A stretch of DNA of 64,000 nt, taken from Latrodectus hesperus. Lineage: Eukaryota; Arthropoda; Arachnida; Araneae; Theridiidae. Under the pieces are notes generated by a model. It saw nothing but the letters and a program-made list of their open reading frames with translations. It was not told where the DNA came from and did no database searches. Positions 48,950-61,562 of the stretch are shown here, one piece after another. The stretch is taken from NCBI GenBank assembly GCA_037975125.1, contig CM075862.1, positions 41,023,924 to 41,087,923 of the forward strand, written 5' to 3'. Position 1 is the first letter of the stretch. Every line of letters begins with the position of its first letter. The position numbers and the translations under genes were made by a program.

Positions 48950-49695
48950 TTTACTGATCCGTGAGGTCACAAAATTTGGCGATCGCTGATTTAGAACATC
49001 AGCCGGGTTGTTGAGTCGAACGTATTTCAAGGCAGCTGGCATTTGCAATCTCCAACAGTTGATCTTCTTGCACAGATATGTTAGATGCATTGACAAATAC
49101 GTCGGTTTTTTTTTTGGTAGGGAACCAGCGCGCAAACAATACTTTTAAAGCAATGAAAGGTGATTGAGAAATTAATAAATAGGGAAATTAATTCCACCAT
49201 TAATCCTCACTGCCTTAAATTTGTCGAAATGACTCTGCTTGTGTGCCGTTCTGGTAACTCCAAATGTGAAATGCAGCTACTTTGCCAATTTGAAAGCAGT
49301 TTTCATTTTCTCATGAAGGCACCTGTTGAGTTCCTCGAGAAGACTGACTATATCACTAAGGTAAGTCAATTTTGCCAAAGCATACTTTCTCTCTGAAATG
49401 TGCTACAAGCGACGACTTCTTTTTAGAGAAAAAATCTTTCTAATGGCATTCTTCTCTTAAATGTTCTAATAAGCGATTTTTCTTTGGATAACTAAATACA
49501 TAAAAGATAAAGCATATGTTATCTGTGTCAATCTCCTCACTACGCTGCTGAAAATGGTTTGAGTTGAGAGCGTGTGCTTTGATATGGTTGTTAACTTTAA
49601 CGACATCAGCCAATACGCAGTTAAATTTCGGTAACATTTTTCTGTTTGAAAATATTTCGCTGCTAACAAAACATTGCGTAAATTTACTATCTGTA
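48950..49695 (-). pseudogene. hAT transposase / ZBED5-like pseudogene
   Basis: Read on the minus strand, successive frames match the middle and C-terminal part of the ZBED5/FAM200-like hAT transposase family. Reading from right to left on the plus strand, FSNRKMLPKF is followed by DVVKVNNHIKAHALNS near 49560-49620. Then come YLSDIVSLLEELN and KMKTAFKLAK near 49270-49350, and VFVNASNISVQEDQLLEIAN near 49040-49100. Several stops and frameshifts separate these, including loss of the segment between the first two. The conserved C-terminal dimerisation end (LPFPTSYLCEAGF-type) is absent. It is a dead transposon copy, not a host gene. Confidence 0.8.
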
Positions 49696-51324
49696 ACATT
49701 CTTAATCAGAGTTTAATAAGTTTTATGTAAATGAGCCTGTGTGGCGCATCGAAATAAGAAGCACTTTTAAGCTAATTATTTATTACATTTGAACAAATAA
49801 ACCACACACAAAGACACAATATTACACTAATATTTAGAAATAATTCCTTTTGAGAAAATTAAAATTTGTATGCTGTTAAAGCGCCGAGACAATCACCCAT
49901 CCTTTTCGAAGTCCATTGGCCGACCCCCTGATTTTTCCTCTTCTCAAGTTGGAAGCAGGGATTTTTTAAATCAAATATTATTCTTGCTAAATATTTAAAA
50001 TATCACATTTTAAGTAATCATATTCAATCTATATTAACTTGAAAAGAGAGAGAAAGAGGGATTACAAATAATAATACACCAGTTTTTGATTTCCTATGAA
50101 ATAATTGTATCTTTAGTATTAGTTTAATTTAAAAGATCTTTTTACTCTAGCACAGATAAATTAAATGATTTATTATATTTCTACTTTCAAGATGTGTGTG
50201 ATAAAAAAACATTTCTTAAATATCAATTAAAATTCCTGAATAATTTGGTAAAATTATGCATTTATAACAACTACATCTATAATTGCGAAGACATTTTTAT
50301 TAAGAATTGTGGTATATCCCAGGGTTTTAAATAATTTTTAAAGTTTATTCGCGAATTTATTTTTATATTATTTCTAAAAAATTTCATTTATGTCCATTTA
50401 CCTTTCGTTGCATTGACGATTTTATTATTTTCAATAATTAAAATTTTAGTGGTATTTTTCAATTAATTTTATCCTGATGAACTTTCACTAATTTAAATTA
50501 ATATTTTTTTAACAATAGTACTGAAATTTTATTTATCAATATTGACGATTCAATTACTAACACTGATATTTTTGATAAAACTAGAAAATTTAATTTTCAA
50601 ATTAACGAATTAATATATTAAAACTATAATGTTTCCTTAAAAAATTATCGATATGCTATTTTTAATGAATTGAATTCATTTACAATATTTGCAATAATAA
50701 TTAATTCACTAGAAATCAGACAAAAAGATTACTTCATTACCTTAAAGGGGCTGATATCCCAGTCATTTTTGTTTTAAACTATATATAAAGTAGGGAATCA
50801 TTTCTAAGATTAAAATAATGTGTAATTTTTACAACTACAAAAAGGCTACCCAAGTATTGACGTTTTTACAAGAATCCTGAAATAACTTGCTTTTATTATT
50901 GAATATGAAATTACATGATGGTTTTTACCTACTCTAACTTTTTGAATTTGCTTATAATTTATAAAATTACTTTTTGAACCATATTTTTACCTTAATTTAA
51001 ATAAATAGGTTTTAATGTGCTGGTATTGATATTTTTTCTTAATACACTGCTTTGTTTATTTCTTTTTCTACTTTGGGTTAGAGTACACACTAGTTTCTTG
51101 TACTGTTTACTATGATTTTTTTGATATAAAAATTCTTGTGCATCTTTCTTTAATTGTAGACACTGTTTGGGGAAATTCATTATGGCACATATTCTTTCTG
51201 CTTATCAGAAAAAAGTGTTTGTTTAATTCGTATAGTTAATCATATCCTTTCTGATGAAGACGTAGTGCCTGTGCCTGTACTGAACTTGGTCCCTATGCTT
51301 TTTTCTTATTCTTTAATTTGAAAA
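49696..51324. other. AT-rich non-coding stretch
   Basis: No gene recognised. The N-terminal BED-finger part of the hAT pseudogene would be expected just right of 49695 but was not recognised. Confidence 0.5.
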
Positions 51325-51761
<437 letters not shown>

Positions 51762-51780
51762 TATTTATATATACATATAT

Positions 51781-51922
51781 TGTATAATTAAGAATACCAG
51801 ATTATCCTTAATGAATTTCAATATCACATATCCTTAACTCATAGTAACATAAATATTTGTAAAGATTTGTTTGATGACTCGACATCCTACAATTTAACAC
51901 ATTTCAGTTTGGTCTTTGAGTT
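51781..51922. repeat. 142-bp direct repeat, copy 1
   Basis: Begins tgtataattaagaatacc and ends ggtctttgagtt. It matches 52332-52473 with five substitutions and no gap (about 96%). It lies immediately right of the palindrome. No terminal inverted repeats or protein. Confidence 0.95.
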
Positions 51923-52331
51923 GTATATATATACTACATCAAATTTACTTAAATTTTTTGTAGATGCTTGTAAAATGTTTTTAATGGTGTCAAACGCGAT
52001 TATTTTTAACAATTATACTTTTTATGTAATATGGTGCTAGATGTATATTTGTAATCTTTGCCTCGTCGTACATATGATTAAGTAAATAATTTTTAAAAGA
52101 TAATGAAAACCATAAAATTAAAGTTTAATGTGTGCAACTGTCAATATTTACTTTGAGGTTTGCATATTTTTTTCGTAATTTCTTGCCTCATGTCTATAAA
52201 AATTAATACATTACTGTTAATTAAGATTTAGTTGCTTCCATTATTTCTCAAATTTGAAGAATTCAATTATTGGAAATAACCAAAATATTTAAATTTATTT
52301 GACTACTAAATATTTAATTTATTCGCAAAAT
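51923..52331. other. AT-rich spacer between the direct repeats
   Basis: No gene or element recognised. If the repeats were LTRs this interval would be the interior, but it has no retroelement signal. Confidence 0.5.
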
Positions 52332-52473
52332 TGTATAATTAAGAATATCGGATTATCCTTAATGAATTTCAATATCGCATATCCTTAACTCATAGTAACA
52401 TAAATATTTGTAAAGATTGGTTTGATGACTCGACATCCTACAATTTAACACATTCCAGTTTGGTCTTTGAGTT
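52332..52473. repeat. 142-bp direct repeat, copy 2
   Basis: Begins tgtataattaagaatatc and has the same length as copy 1. The five differences are all substitutions, four of them transitions. Confidence 0.95.
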
Positions 52474-52972
52474 ATTAATAAATCTGCCAAATTCAGCAGC
52501 ATAACAGGATTATCAAAGAACCGATGGCTAGGTTCAATATTTGTGTTTCGGTTACCTAGAACAAATTTGTGAGCGTGCAGGAATACCCGCGTTGGCGCGA
52601 AAATTCCTACGAGATATCGTTTTCAATTTCCTTGTTGGCCTGCGAAAGCGAGAGCATTCAAAGCAGGGCAGGAAATTAATAACACGTTTTCTGAGAATAT
52701 TTGCAATTCAGTATTTATTCTGACTTGAGTTACTAAATGTTTCATATTGTACTGACGTGATGCATGTGTGTGAGTTATTAAGAAAATAATTGAGTGTATA
52801 TATACTTTATGCTACTAAAATAAATTTTGTGTTTCTGTATAAGTGACTTCGAGAGGTGATGAAATTTGAAATTCGTGACTTTATAAGATAGCTTAACTTT
52901 TTAAGAGATATTTATTTTACTATTTTATATATTATTTTTTCAGTAAACACACATCTTATAAATAAGGAAAAG
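52474..52972. other. Non-coding stretch with a GC-richer patch
   Basis: The patch at 52515-52685 has a 60-codon frame (52541-52723) with many Arg and Lys but no recognisable domain. It may be an old repeat fragment. Confidence 0.35.
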
Positions 52973-53369
52973 AACAACTTTGAGCCGTGGTGGCCTTGTG
53001 GTTTGGGCATAGGCTTTTCGTCCGGAAGGGTGGGGTTCAATTCCCAATACCGCCAAAGACCCACCGAGTATATGCGATACACGTGCTTGTTAAATCAGTG
53101 GAATCGAAAGTCCTGTGGTAGGTCGTTGAGTAGTTACCATGGGTGTAATAGTCTGGAGAAAATTTCCCCTTACAAATCAAGTCAAAATTGAGGGAGTGGA
53201 TCCTCTGGTGGTGCCATCTATCTGAGGAGTATAGAGCAAAGTCGTACTTTCACCTTCGTGGTGTTCTGGTTAAACGAAAGACGCACCCCTACTGACTTAA
53301 ATTCGCATAGCCAACGCGATAACAAGCTTGACTTGTCCAAGTTTCACATGTAACGACAACAACAACTTT
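52973..53369 (+). mobile_element. tRNA-derived SINE, family 3
   Basis: A tRNA-like head carries the A-box-like tggccttgtgg (52991-53001) and the B box ggttcaattcc (53034-53044). About 300 bp of body follows, ending in an AAC-type tail (acgacaacaacaac). Identical 9-mers aacaacttt at 52973-52981 and 53361-53369 may be the target duplication, although the AAC tail makes that ambiguous. The body is unlike families 1 and 2. Confidence 0.82.
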
Positions 53370-53934
53370 CTTACTCATTGGTAAACGAAAATAAAGTTGC
53401 TAAGTTGGATTTATATCATTGTTTTATTTATACAGTCTGAATATTGATTTTTCTCTTCCCATTTCTCAGTAATTAATATTATCTTTCGACGAGGTTACAA
53501 ATTCAAATTTACATATTTTACACCCTTCAAAATTTTCATAAACATACATTCAATTTTCAATTCAAATTTGTTTAAATTTTAAACACTAATTATCTTTATA
53601 AATAACATCCTAACCCAATTTAACCTCCAAATTCTTAAATAGAATTGAACTGAGAACTTTACGTGGAGTGGAATGAAATCTATATCAAAATATCTCTTTT
53701 TTTTACTTTATAACCGGGAAATATTTTTAAAAATTAAAAGTTATTTGCTATTTGTTTTTTAGAAATCGTTTTAAAAATGACTATATATATGACAATGCAT
53801 TGTAAAGAAACCGATATAGACATTGTACTTAAGATAAATGATGGAACTAAGTTTCAAAGATTTACATAGCTTTTATTATTTGGGTATTTGGTTTTCATTT
53901 GTATTTGTGTGTGTTCAATTGTCACAGAGGAATA
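53370..53934. other. AT-rich non-coding stretch
   Basis: Nothing recognised. Confidence 0.5.
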
Positions 53935-54340
53935 TGATGTCAGACATCAAACAAAGGATTAAAGCAGATAATAGTAGCTGATTTTGCAATACAGAAACTA
54001 ATAAGATCTAAGGCAATGATGACAAGGAAGACAAAACTACTGGTGTATAAAACTGTGATCAAACCAGCTGTTATTATATGTTACAGACTAGGAATTTAAT
54101 TCAAGAACATGAAAAGATGTTAATATCCTGGGGGAAAAATTTTAAGAACCATAAAAAGTCAGTGTCAAGGTAAGAGAAAGCGAGGAAGACCAAAGAAACT
54201 GAAAAAGGTTGAAAAGATCTCATGAACTTGAAAATAACAAATTAGAAATAAAAGGCACGAGACAGATTGCTTTGGATTCGAATTATTAGGGAGGCCATGG
54301 TCCAACAAGGATTGCAGTGTAGGAAACTAGTTAGCCATTA
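53935..54340 (+). pseudogene. RTE-like LINE reverse-transcriptase C-terminal fragment
   Basis: Pieces in three frames match the end of an endonuclease/reverse-transcriptase ORF: SDIKQRIKADNSS, then LIRSKAMT and RKTKLLVYKTVIKPAV near 53990-54075, then KRKRGRPKK near 54172, and finally the RLLWIRIIREAMVQQG-type tail near 54260-54315. This is the EIKxRI...KTKLxLYKTxIxPV...GRPxK order of the family. Frameshifts and stops separate them, and the upstream catalytic RT domain is absent. Confidence 0.68.
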
Positions 54341-54344
54341 TGCT

Positions 54345-55309
54345 TTCATTTTCTGAAAAAATAATATTCTCGCCGATTGCAGTGAAAGGATTTTAAGTTT
54401 TCGAAATGAATTATATATTAGTAATCTATTACAACGGGAATGAAAGAGTTTACTTCAATTTTCTTTTTTCTTTTCTTCATAAATATATAATCTTCTGCTT
54501 CATAAATAATCTGCTTATAAAATATAGCTTTATAAATAGAGCGAATCTTCAAGATTACCTTTGGTTTGCTTTTAGTTGGTCTAATCGTACAGCCTCATTT
54601 TGCAGTGTAAATGAGCTCTTTGAGCCAAATAGTTAAAAGAAATTAGGAAAATATCTTTTCTAAATTACAATTTTTATCACAAAACTAGGTAATCACAAAA
54701 CTTTTTTTATTGGAAGTTTCTGATCTTCTACTGATTAAAATAACATTGAACAGTAATTAACTACTGAAATAGTAATTAAGCAGTAAATAATTCTAAATAT
54801 AAAATGGAATTTATAAAATTAAGAATTTGAAAATCAATATGTTTAATAAAGATGAAATTTGTGAACAAAAATTGGAAAAAAAGTTAGATATTCTGGGCAA
54901 AAACACTGAATAATTTTCTATGAGATTCATTACAAATTAGACCACTAATTATCAAATTACAATATGTCCTTCTGTCATTTACCTCAAGTAATATTATGTA
55001 ATATTTTTCGCTGTTTAACAGATATATATTTAACAGTTATACAAGGCACAATGATCATTATTTCAATGGTGATCGTTCATTCCAACACGATTTAGGGACA
55101 TAAATCCACGTGATCAAAAAATATAACTTGTTTTAGTTGGTCTCGCTTATTGGTAGAGCTATTTTATTTCGAGAATTCTCCGAGTTTGAACAATGAAATG
55201 TAAACGTTTAGACATTGCATAGTAGACAACATAACAACTTGAAAGTTTTGTAAGGTTTTTTAAGCTTATATTATGCATTTAGCTGCCCTGAGAATTTTTC
55301 ACAGATAGT
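54345..55309. other. AT-rich non-coding stretch
   Basis: No gene recognised; the frame at 54406-54636 is not supported by any domain. Confidence 0.5.
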
Positions 55310-55492
55310 ATGCAATGTTCACGTGTTACAAGGTAGAAAACCCTGAAAATATACTATGCATCCACTTCGACAGAAGATCATGCAAATGATGGAAGCTCAA
55401 AACAGATCCAAAATTAAACAACAGTGACAGATATAGAGCCCGGGATCTTCCGCTTATGAAAGCGCTGTATTATCACTAGAACACGATGAGTT
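55310..55492 (-). mobile_element. Probable tRNA-derived SINE, minus strand
   Basis: On the minus strand, tcgtgttctagtgataata (A-box region) is followed by cagcgctttcataagcgg (anticodon-arm-like) and gatcccgggctc in the B-box position (55436-55447 on plus). About 120 bp of unrelated body follows. The B box is one or two bases off consensus and the borders are approximate. Confidence 0.55.
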
Positions 55493-55499
55493 CTGAAAT

Positions 55500-58400
55500 G
55501 TATTTCGGTTTTCTGCTTACCCATCTGCCAGAAAGAATGTGCTTGAGTTTTTTCCTTTTCAACACGTAAATATTACTTCCTATCTAAGAAAATATTTCAA
55601 GGAAGGCAACAATAAGTGATGGAGTTTAGCCATAGAATAACCGTCAATTATTAGACTATACTCTACGCGAGTGCAAATGAATATTAAATTGAGAAATTTT
55701 GGTAGACATTCGTATGGAAGCATCAATTGATAATGCGATGAGTCTAAGATCTTTAATACAAGTAGGTGTTTTATACCTTCAATGAGATGTAGTGTTGCCA
55801 CATTTTGTATAAAAATGAGCGTGGTTCATGTTTATCCCATTTGTTCGTTATATTATTCTGTAATATTGCTGCTTATGAGAAACAAAAAATATTTAAGACC
55901 TTGCCTCTGATATTTTTGATAAAATTGAATTAATTTATTGAAAAAAATTAGTGATAAAATCGCAGATTGTCATTTTAGTTTGACTTAGACGTACATCAAC
56001 AAATGATTGTAAATTTTACGTATCTTATACACGACTTTCATTTGGATTAGTGCTCTTTGACAGCGTGATATGTCTTTTTTTATCCAAGCTTCTATGTAGA
56101 GTTAATCGTGTTATTTCATTAGATTAGTAAATATTACATTCGCTGAAACCACAAAGAATGATGAAATCAACAGCTATTAATTTTACTTCCTTAACATTCT
56201 GTAAACCTTGTTTTCCTTTGACACAGAATAGTAGCCATCCTTACATTCTTAGGTTATTAAACTTAAGCAACCTTTATTATTGATATTAAAATGCTATATA
56301 ATATAGCATTTTAAATATTGATAATATAAATTGCAATTTGGAATAAAATCAAATTAAAAAATATGCATTACCTTTTAGGAATTAAGGTAATAAAAAGTTT
56401 TTAATTTGATTTTCATTTGAAGTGTTTCCTATGTTTAATGGTTGCCGATTTCTAATGTACTAATCATTGTAAGGTGAAAACTCCCACTCTTGACTTAAAA
56501 TAAATATAAACAACATATAACTAAAGATTTTAATAGAAAGAGAAAGAAAGAACGAGGAAAATGTGTGCAATTTCCAGTTCAGTGCTTGAAATGTGCCCAA
56601 TTTCTTTACGAAATCCTCTTAGAGAATATAAAGTAATTTTAATTACTTAAAGGCATTAAAAGTTTAATCTTATTAAAGTGGTACAGACTTGAAGTTAAAT
56701 ATAATCTTATTATTTTTCAATTTGCTTTAACAGCACTTATCACAGAAACATTAAAAGATTAAACTTTGTACACAAAAGAACGCGAGAATGAGATTTTCTG
56801 TTTCCCCTGTGAAAAATTATTGAAATGTACAATCAGCTTAAAGAAATTCATGAGAAAATAGAGGATTTTAAGTCAAATTATGAAAATAAAATTTAGGCAC
56901 ATGTGATGAACTGATAAAGAACTCTTTCAAGAGAATGAATGATTTAAATATATTAAAGAAATTTAATTTTATTAAAAAGCATATTTTCTTTACTAATTTA
57001 CAAAAATGATGGTAAAAGACACAATAATCAATAAAGTTTGATATTTCATACACGAGATCTCGCAGATTTATTTGTCTTTATTTGTCTCTATAAATGTATT
57101 TATTTGTATGTATTTATTAAATGTATTTATTTGTATTTAATAAATATATGTATTTATTTGTCTCTTAAAAATGAACTTATATTTTAATAACTGTAATCAA
57201 CTTAATTTAATTAAAAATTTATATTATCTATTTTAAAAATCACAGAGATAGCAAGTCTTAAAACTATATGACATACAATGTAAAATTTAAGGGAATTTCA
57301 TATACAAGAAAAAATAAGAAATTACAAATTGAATGAAAAATAATAAAAAATAACCAATTGTGAGAGTCAATATAAAGATAACAAACAATGTTTAATTTAG
57401 AAGTTTGCTGATAAAAAAATAAATATGGAAAAATATTATCAGAGAAGTAGCTAAAGGACTATAATTTACACTCTTGTTTAATCAAGACCAAATTTAAAAC
57501 CATATGATACAGTCAAAGGAACGAAATAGATAATAACATCATGGAATCTATCACGAGAAATATGTGATTTACTATTATCACTATTCTTAAGCATTAAATC
57601 ATTATTATCATTATTATTATATTTCTCACTTTTAGTTTCTCTTTATTTCAATGGTTACAGAAAATGACACGTTAAAAATGTATTCTAAAATTTCATTTAT
57701 TTTAATAATGTTAACTTCATTGAGAAAAAGACCTCTGATAAGATGCTTTGCTTAAATTTAATAACATATTTAAATTGCACAATGCTTTCAAAGGGAAAAT
57801 GGAAAAATTATTGATACGAAAATTCCTCGACTTTTGTAAAATACAAGGGTATTATTTTTACACATTAAACTCATATGGTAATAAGATACTAGTTAGACTG
57901 GAAATTAATATGTAATAAAATTTCATGAATATTGAAATCCAAATCTATGAGTAATACTTTTATGAGAATCTTTTGTTTTTAATATGTATGCTGAAGCTTC
58001 AAATTTCAAAAGCTAAAATATATATTCTAAAAAAAATGAGAGCATAAAATATAATTCAAAACATAAATATAATAGCATAAAATGTAATTTAACGTTTTGG
58101 CAAACTGCCACAAATTTTCCTTTGTTGGTTTTCAATTTTATGATTCTAAATGTAATTTCAAAATCTATTTCAGAATAATAATATTCTAAATTGCCACAAT
58201 CTTAATTAGAATATCTTTAGAATGAAGCAGTTTTGTAGCATTCATTAAGCTTAATTAAACTTACCAAATCACTTAAGACTTTTATAATGAATCATTCATG
58301 CATTTTGAGCTTAAAGATGTTAAATTAATGAAACACCAAATTTTTTTAAATCGAAACAAGTTTATTAAATGATATTATTTTTTACTACCGGTAAAAAGAT

Positions 58401-60080
58401 TATAATTTAAACAGCTTTAGAATTAAAAATTAATTAATTACTTTTATTCCTGACAATAATTAGATAAAACGAAATCCACATTTTACCTGAAAATATAATG
58501 AAATGCAAACACGTAATGAGAGTTCAACTTTTTCTTTTCCTCCTGGGATAATGTTCACAAGAATGAAATGAAATTCTAAAAACAGTGAAGGTTAATAATA
58601 TTTCCTCTTTTAATCAGTAAAACGTGTATTCTGTTGATTACATTAGTACACACAATAGCTTAACATAATAAATAACAGTTTATTGTTTGGAAACTCAGCA
58701 TGTCCCTGAACAATTAGTCATTAGCTGACGAAAACGGTTCTCTATGTAAGGTACTTCTGTGAAGTGGAAAATATATATAGCAGCTGCCCACAATTTAAGC
58801 TGATAAAAATTCTATAGAAAGAAAAGATTAATATCACAGCTGGTTGATTTTTTGAATTAAAATTCTTGATAAAAATGCTCCATTCTCATTTGTTTCTTAC
58901 AGTAATTGGAACTTCAGAATTATAATTTCTGGTTGTTGCGGAAAATGTTAAATGAACCTAAATGAAGTAGTACATATATGTACAGAGAAATTAATTCATT
59001 TGAATTGTAGCAGCATTAAAGGGATTATTCTTTTAAACATTCATTTATTTATAAATTCGCTTCAATTGAATACGAAATGAAAAAGAATTTTTTACATAAC
59101 TCATAAAATATACAATAATGTGCAGTATATTAAATTTGAACCTTTAAATTCACAAGTGGACAAACTTCCATCTTATGGTTCACGACAAACAAGATTTTTC
59201 TGAATAATTCAGCGTATTTTATAATGAACATTATAATAAACTTAAATATCTGAATTCAACTAGGAACATAATTTTCATTTTGTGGTACACGAGGAAATAG
59301 TCTTTTGCAATTTTAATTTAGAAAACTCCATAAATTCATATCACCATTCCATCTAAACTTTCAATTTAATTATTTATTTAGTTATACATTAACGCTAATG
59401 TTAATAAAAAATATAAATTAATATTTTCAGAGCTAATGTTTTGATTTATCAGACGCATTTTGAATACAAAGACTCGTTGTACTGAAAGTTAAAGTATGCC
59501 TAATTCTTATTATATTGGATTTTATTTACTAAGACAAAAACGACATAGTAAGTAACAAAAACAGCACAATAATAAAACATATTTCTTTATTAACAATTAA
59601 TGAGATTATTAATCTTTAATTCAAGAATTAAATATAAATAGAATAAGATTGGAACACATTTTTATTTTTTCCATTTTCGTTTGAAAGTAGCTCGGTTTGT
59701 ATTTGTTATTTTGGGATTACATTACTTCTTTAAGTATATTCCAAATCCCACTGCTAAAAGGAAAAGCTAGAAATGGAATTGAAATTTGCGAATAGCCGAA
59801 TTAACGGGTAAAGCGATGATTATTAAGTTAAAAAAGCGGTGGGTTTGGAAATAGAAACAAAACAAAGATAAATTTTATGTTATTTTCCGAGAGAGAAATA
59901 TTTTCGCACATTTTTTTTTACTATTTATACCTGTTTTTTTACTTCCTATGAAAACAAAAAAACAAGAATTAGAAATGTCAAATTTGTTTTACATTTTGTA
60001 AATATTCTGTTATGTTTTTTAAATAAGTTTATTATGAGAAGCTATTAAACATAACAATGTTCTGCGTCTTCATATCAGTT
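55500..60080. other. AT-rich non-coding stretch
   Basis: No gene recognised over 4.5 kb. Minor structure: a perfect small palindrome, aaatgctatataatatagcattt (two arms of 11) near 56290-56312, and TTATTTG-type simple repeats at 57065-57165. Frames at 55580-55801 (-) and 56868-57053 (-) show no domain. Confidence 0.5.
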
Positions 60081-60990
60081 AAGTGTTTTTCTTAAATAAA
60101 TATCGATGAAAATTCAGAGTAAAATAAAAAAAAATTTTAAAAGTACGGTTAACGAACAGAGCAGACCGCGAACTAATCAGACAACGATCACTTTCACGAA
60201 CGATTTTCGTGTTCGGACAACGAACGCATATTCGCATAATGAACTAAAACAAATTTTAATGAATACTTCTTGGCCCTTGGCTCATATTGTCAGGGTTGTA
60301 ACCCCAATAATCCAAAAATGATTTTTCATCTTGAATTATGTTGCTTGTCTATTAAAAACTTCAAAATTCTATATTGGAGAATTTTTTTTTCCAATTGAAA
60401 ATTTATAACAAAAGTAGACCATCCATTTCGGTTTTGAACTAACTACCTATGTATTGAAACTGATTGCTATTGATTTCATTCAAAACTTAATTCGGACCAA
60501 TGCCAACATCTGTCATTAAAGACTTTTTGAAGAAGTTGGAGGATGTATCAGAGCAATGGTTTTAGAATGAAAACTAAAGAAAGCTGATGTTAGTAAGATT
60601 GGGGATCCTAACAACGACAATACTTTAAATCAATCCCGGATAATCCTGAAAAAGAGAGAAAAGCAATCGACATTGGACATGCTCTTTAAAGCGACATAAA
60701 CAAACAAGGAAAAGGATTGATCAATATGCAAGGCTATATGTATGTACAATTTTTTAATAAACTTATTAAGTAATTATGCACCTTTTTATAATTTAATTTT
60801 TAGGGTCTTCAGAACAAATAGTTTTTCAACTTCAGAACTAATCGCTTTTCACAAAAACATCTATGGTAAACTGAAGGTAAATCGAATTAACGAACAAATG
60901 GGATAACGAACGTAGTCTTGTAACAGACTCCAACCAATCGCAAACCAATCTCCCACTGAAGTGGTGTTTCAATAAAGTGAAATTTCAATA
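60081..60990 (+). mobile_element. Probable pogo/Tigger-like remnant
   Basis: The left part has repeated aacgaac motifs (ttaacgaacagag near 60149, gacaacgaacgcat near 60217), and the right part has gaattaacgaacaaatggga and ataacgaacgtag near 60885-60915. Terminal sequences rich in aacgaac are typical of some Tigger elements. Between them, near 60630-60705, one frame reads ILKKREKQSTLDMLFKAT, resembling the jerky/Tigger C-terminus (KxxxQTTLDxFFK). No catalytic domain was recognised. The short frame at 60106-60321 is not a known protein. Confidence 0.4.
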
Positions 60991-61490
60991 AATGAACTAA
61001 GAAGAATTTTATGCCAAATATTCGTCTTTTTTTACCTAGATTTTCATTAAATTTCTTTTCCATATAAGTTGGATCTTATCAAGGGAAAAAATTATTAAGT
61101 TTTATCTACTAAACTAAAAATAGTTTTATAATATTTTTATAAAAATGTTATCATTTGTTTAAACATATTGCATTACGAGGCAAGGACTTTTACTATCATC
61201 TTTCAATTAACAAAAATTAGAACAAGATTTTAAATAATAATTAATGATACACACAAAATGCGAATAATGGTGAATTTTCTACAAGCATCAAATACGTTTC
61301 TTTTTATTTAACATTATATACTGTTACTATCATATTATGTTTCAATGATAAAAAATATCCTCTTCTTGGCTAGACAATTTGATTGAAACACATGAAATTT
61401 GAGTTTTAAAATAACATAAATTTAAAAATAAAAGCTTTTGTTTTATTTATTTAGGTAAACATTTAGATTCAAACGCATTGAGAGAGGAAT
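60991..61490. other. AT-rich non-coding stretch
   Basis: Nothing recognised. Confidence 0.5.
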
Positions 61491-61562
61491 AAAAATATAT
61501 GAAACAAAAATATTTCTTTCAAACAACATTGTTTGAAAGAAATATTTGCTTCATATATTTTT
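61491..61562. repeat. 72-bp hairpin palindrome
   Basis: The left arm, aaaaatatatgaaacaaaaa and tatttctttcaaacaa, pairs with the right arm, ttgtttgaaagaaatattt and gcttcatatattttt, around a two-base centre (ca, 61527-61528). The pairing has one two-base indel and one mismatch. The arms contain G and C at matching positions, so this is not a trivial AT effect. A partial third copy of cttcRtatatttttga follows at 61573-61590. Confidence 0.88.

Noticed and set aside
48950..49000. A cagcgatcgccaaatttt-like hAT terminus on the minus strand beside the hAT pseudogene
   Set aside because: Its orientation is that of an element start rather than the expected end of the pseudogene, and no partner terminus was found to its left.
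51781..52473. LTR pair of a short retrotransposon
   Set aside because: At 142 bp they are short, they lack clear tg...ca ends, and the 409-bp interior shows no primer site, polypurine tract or protein similarity.
52541..52723. 60-codon Arg/Lys-rich frame as a gene
   Set aside because: No known motif, no splice sites and no recognisable start context, so left as anonymous sequence.
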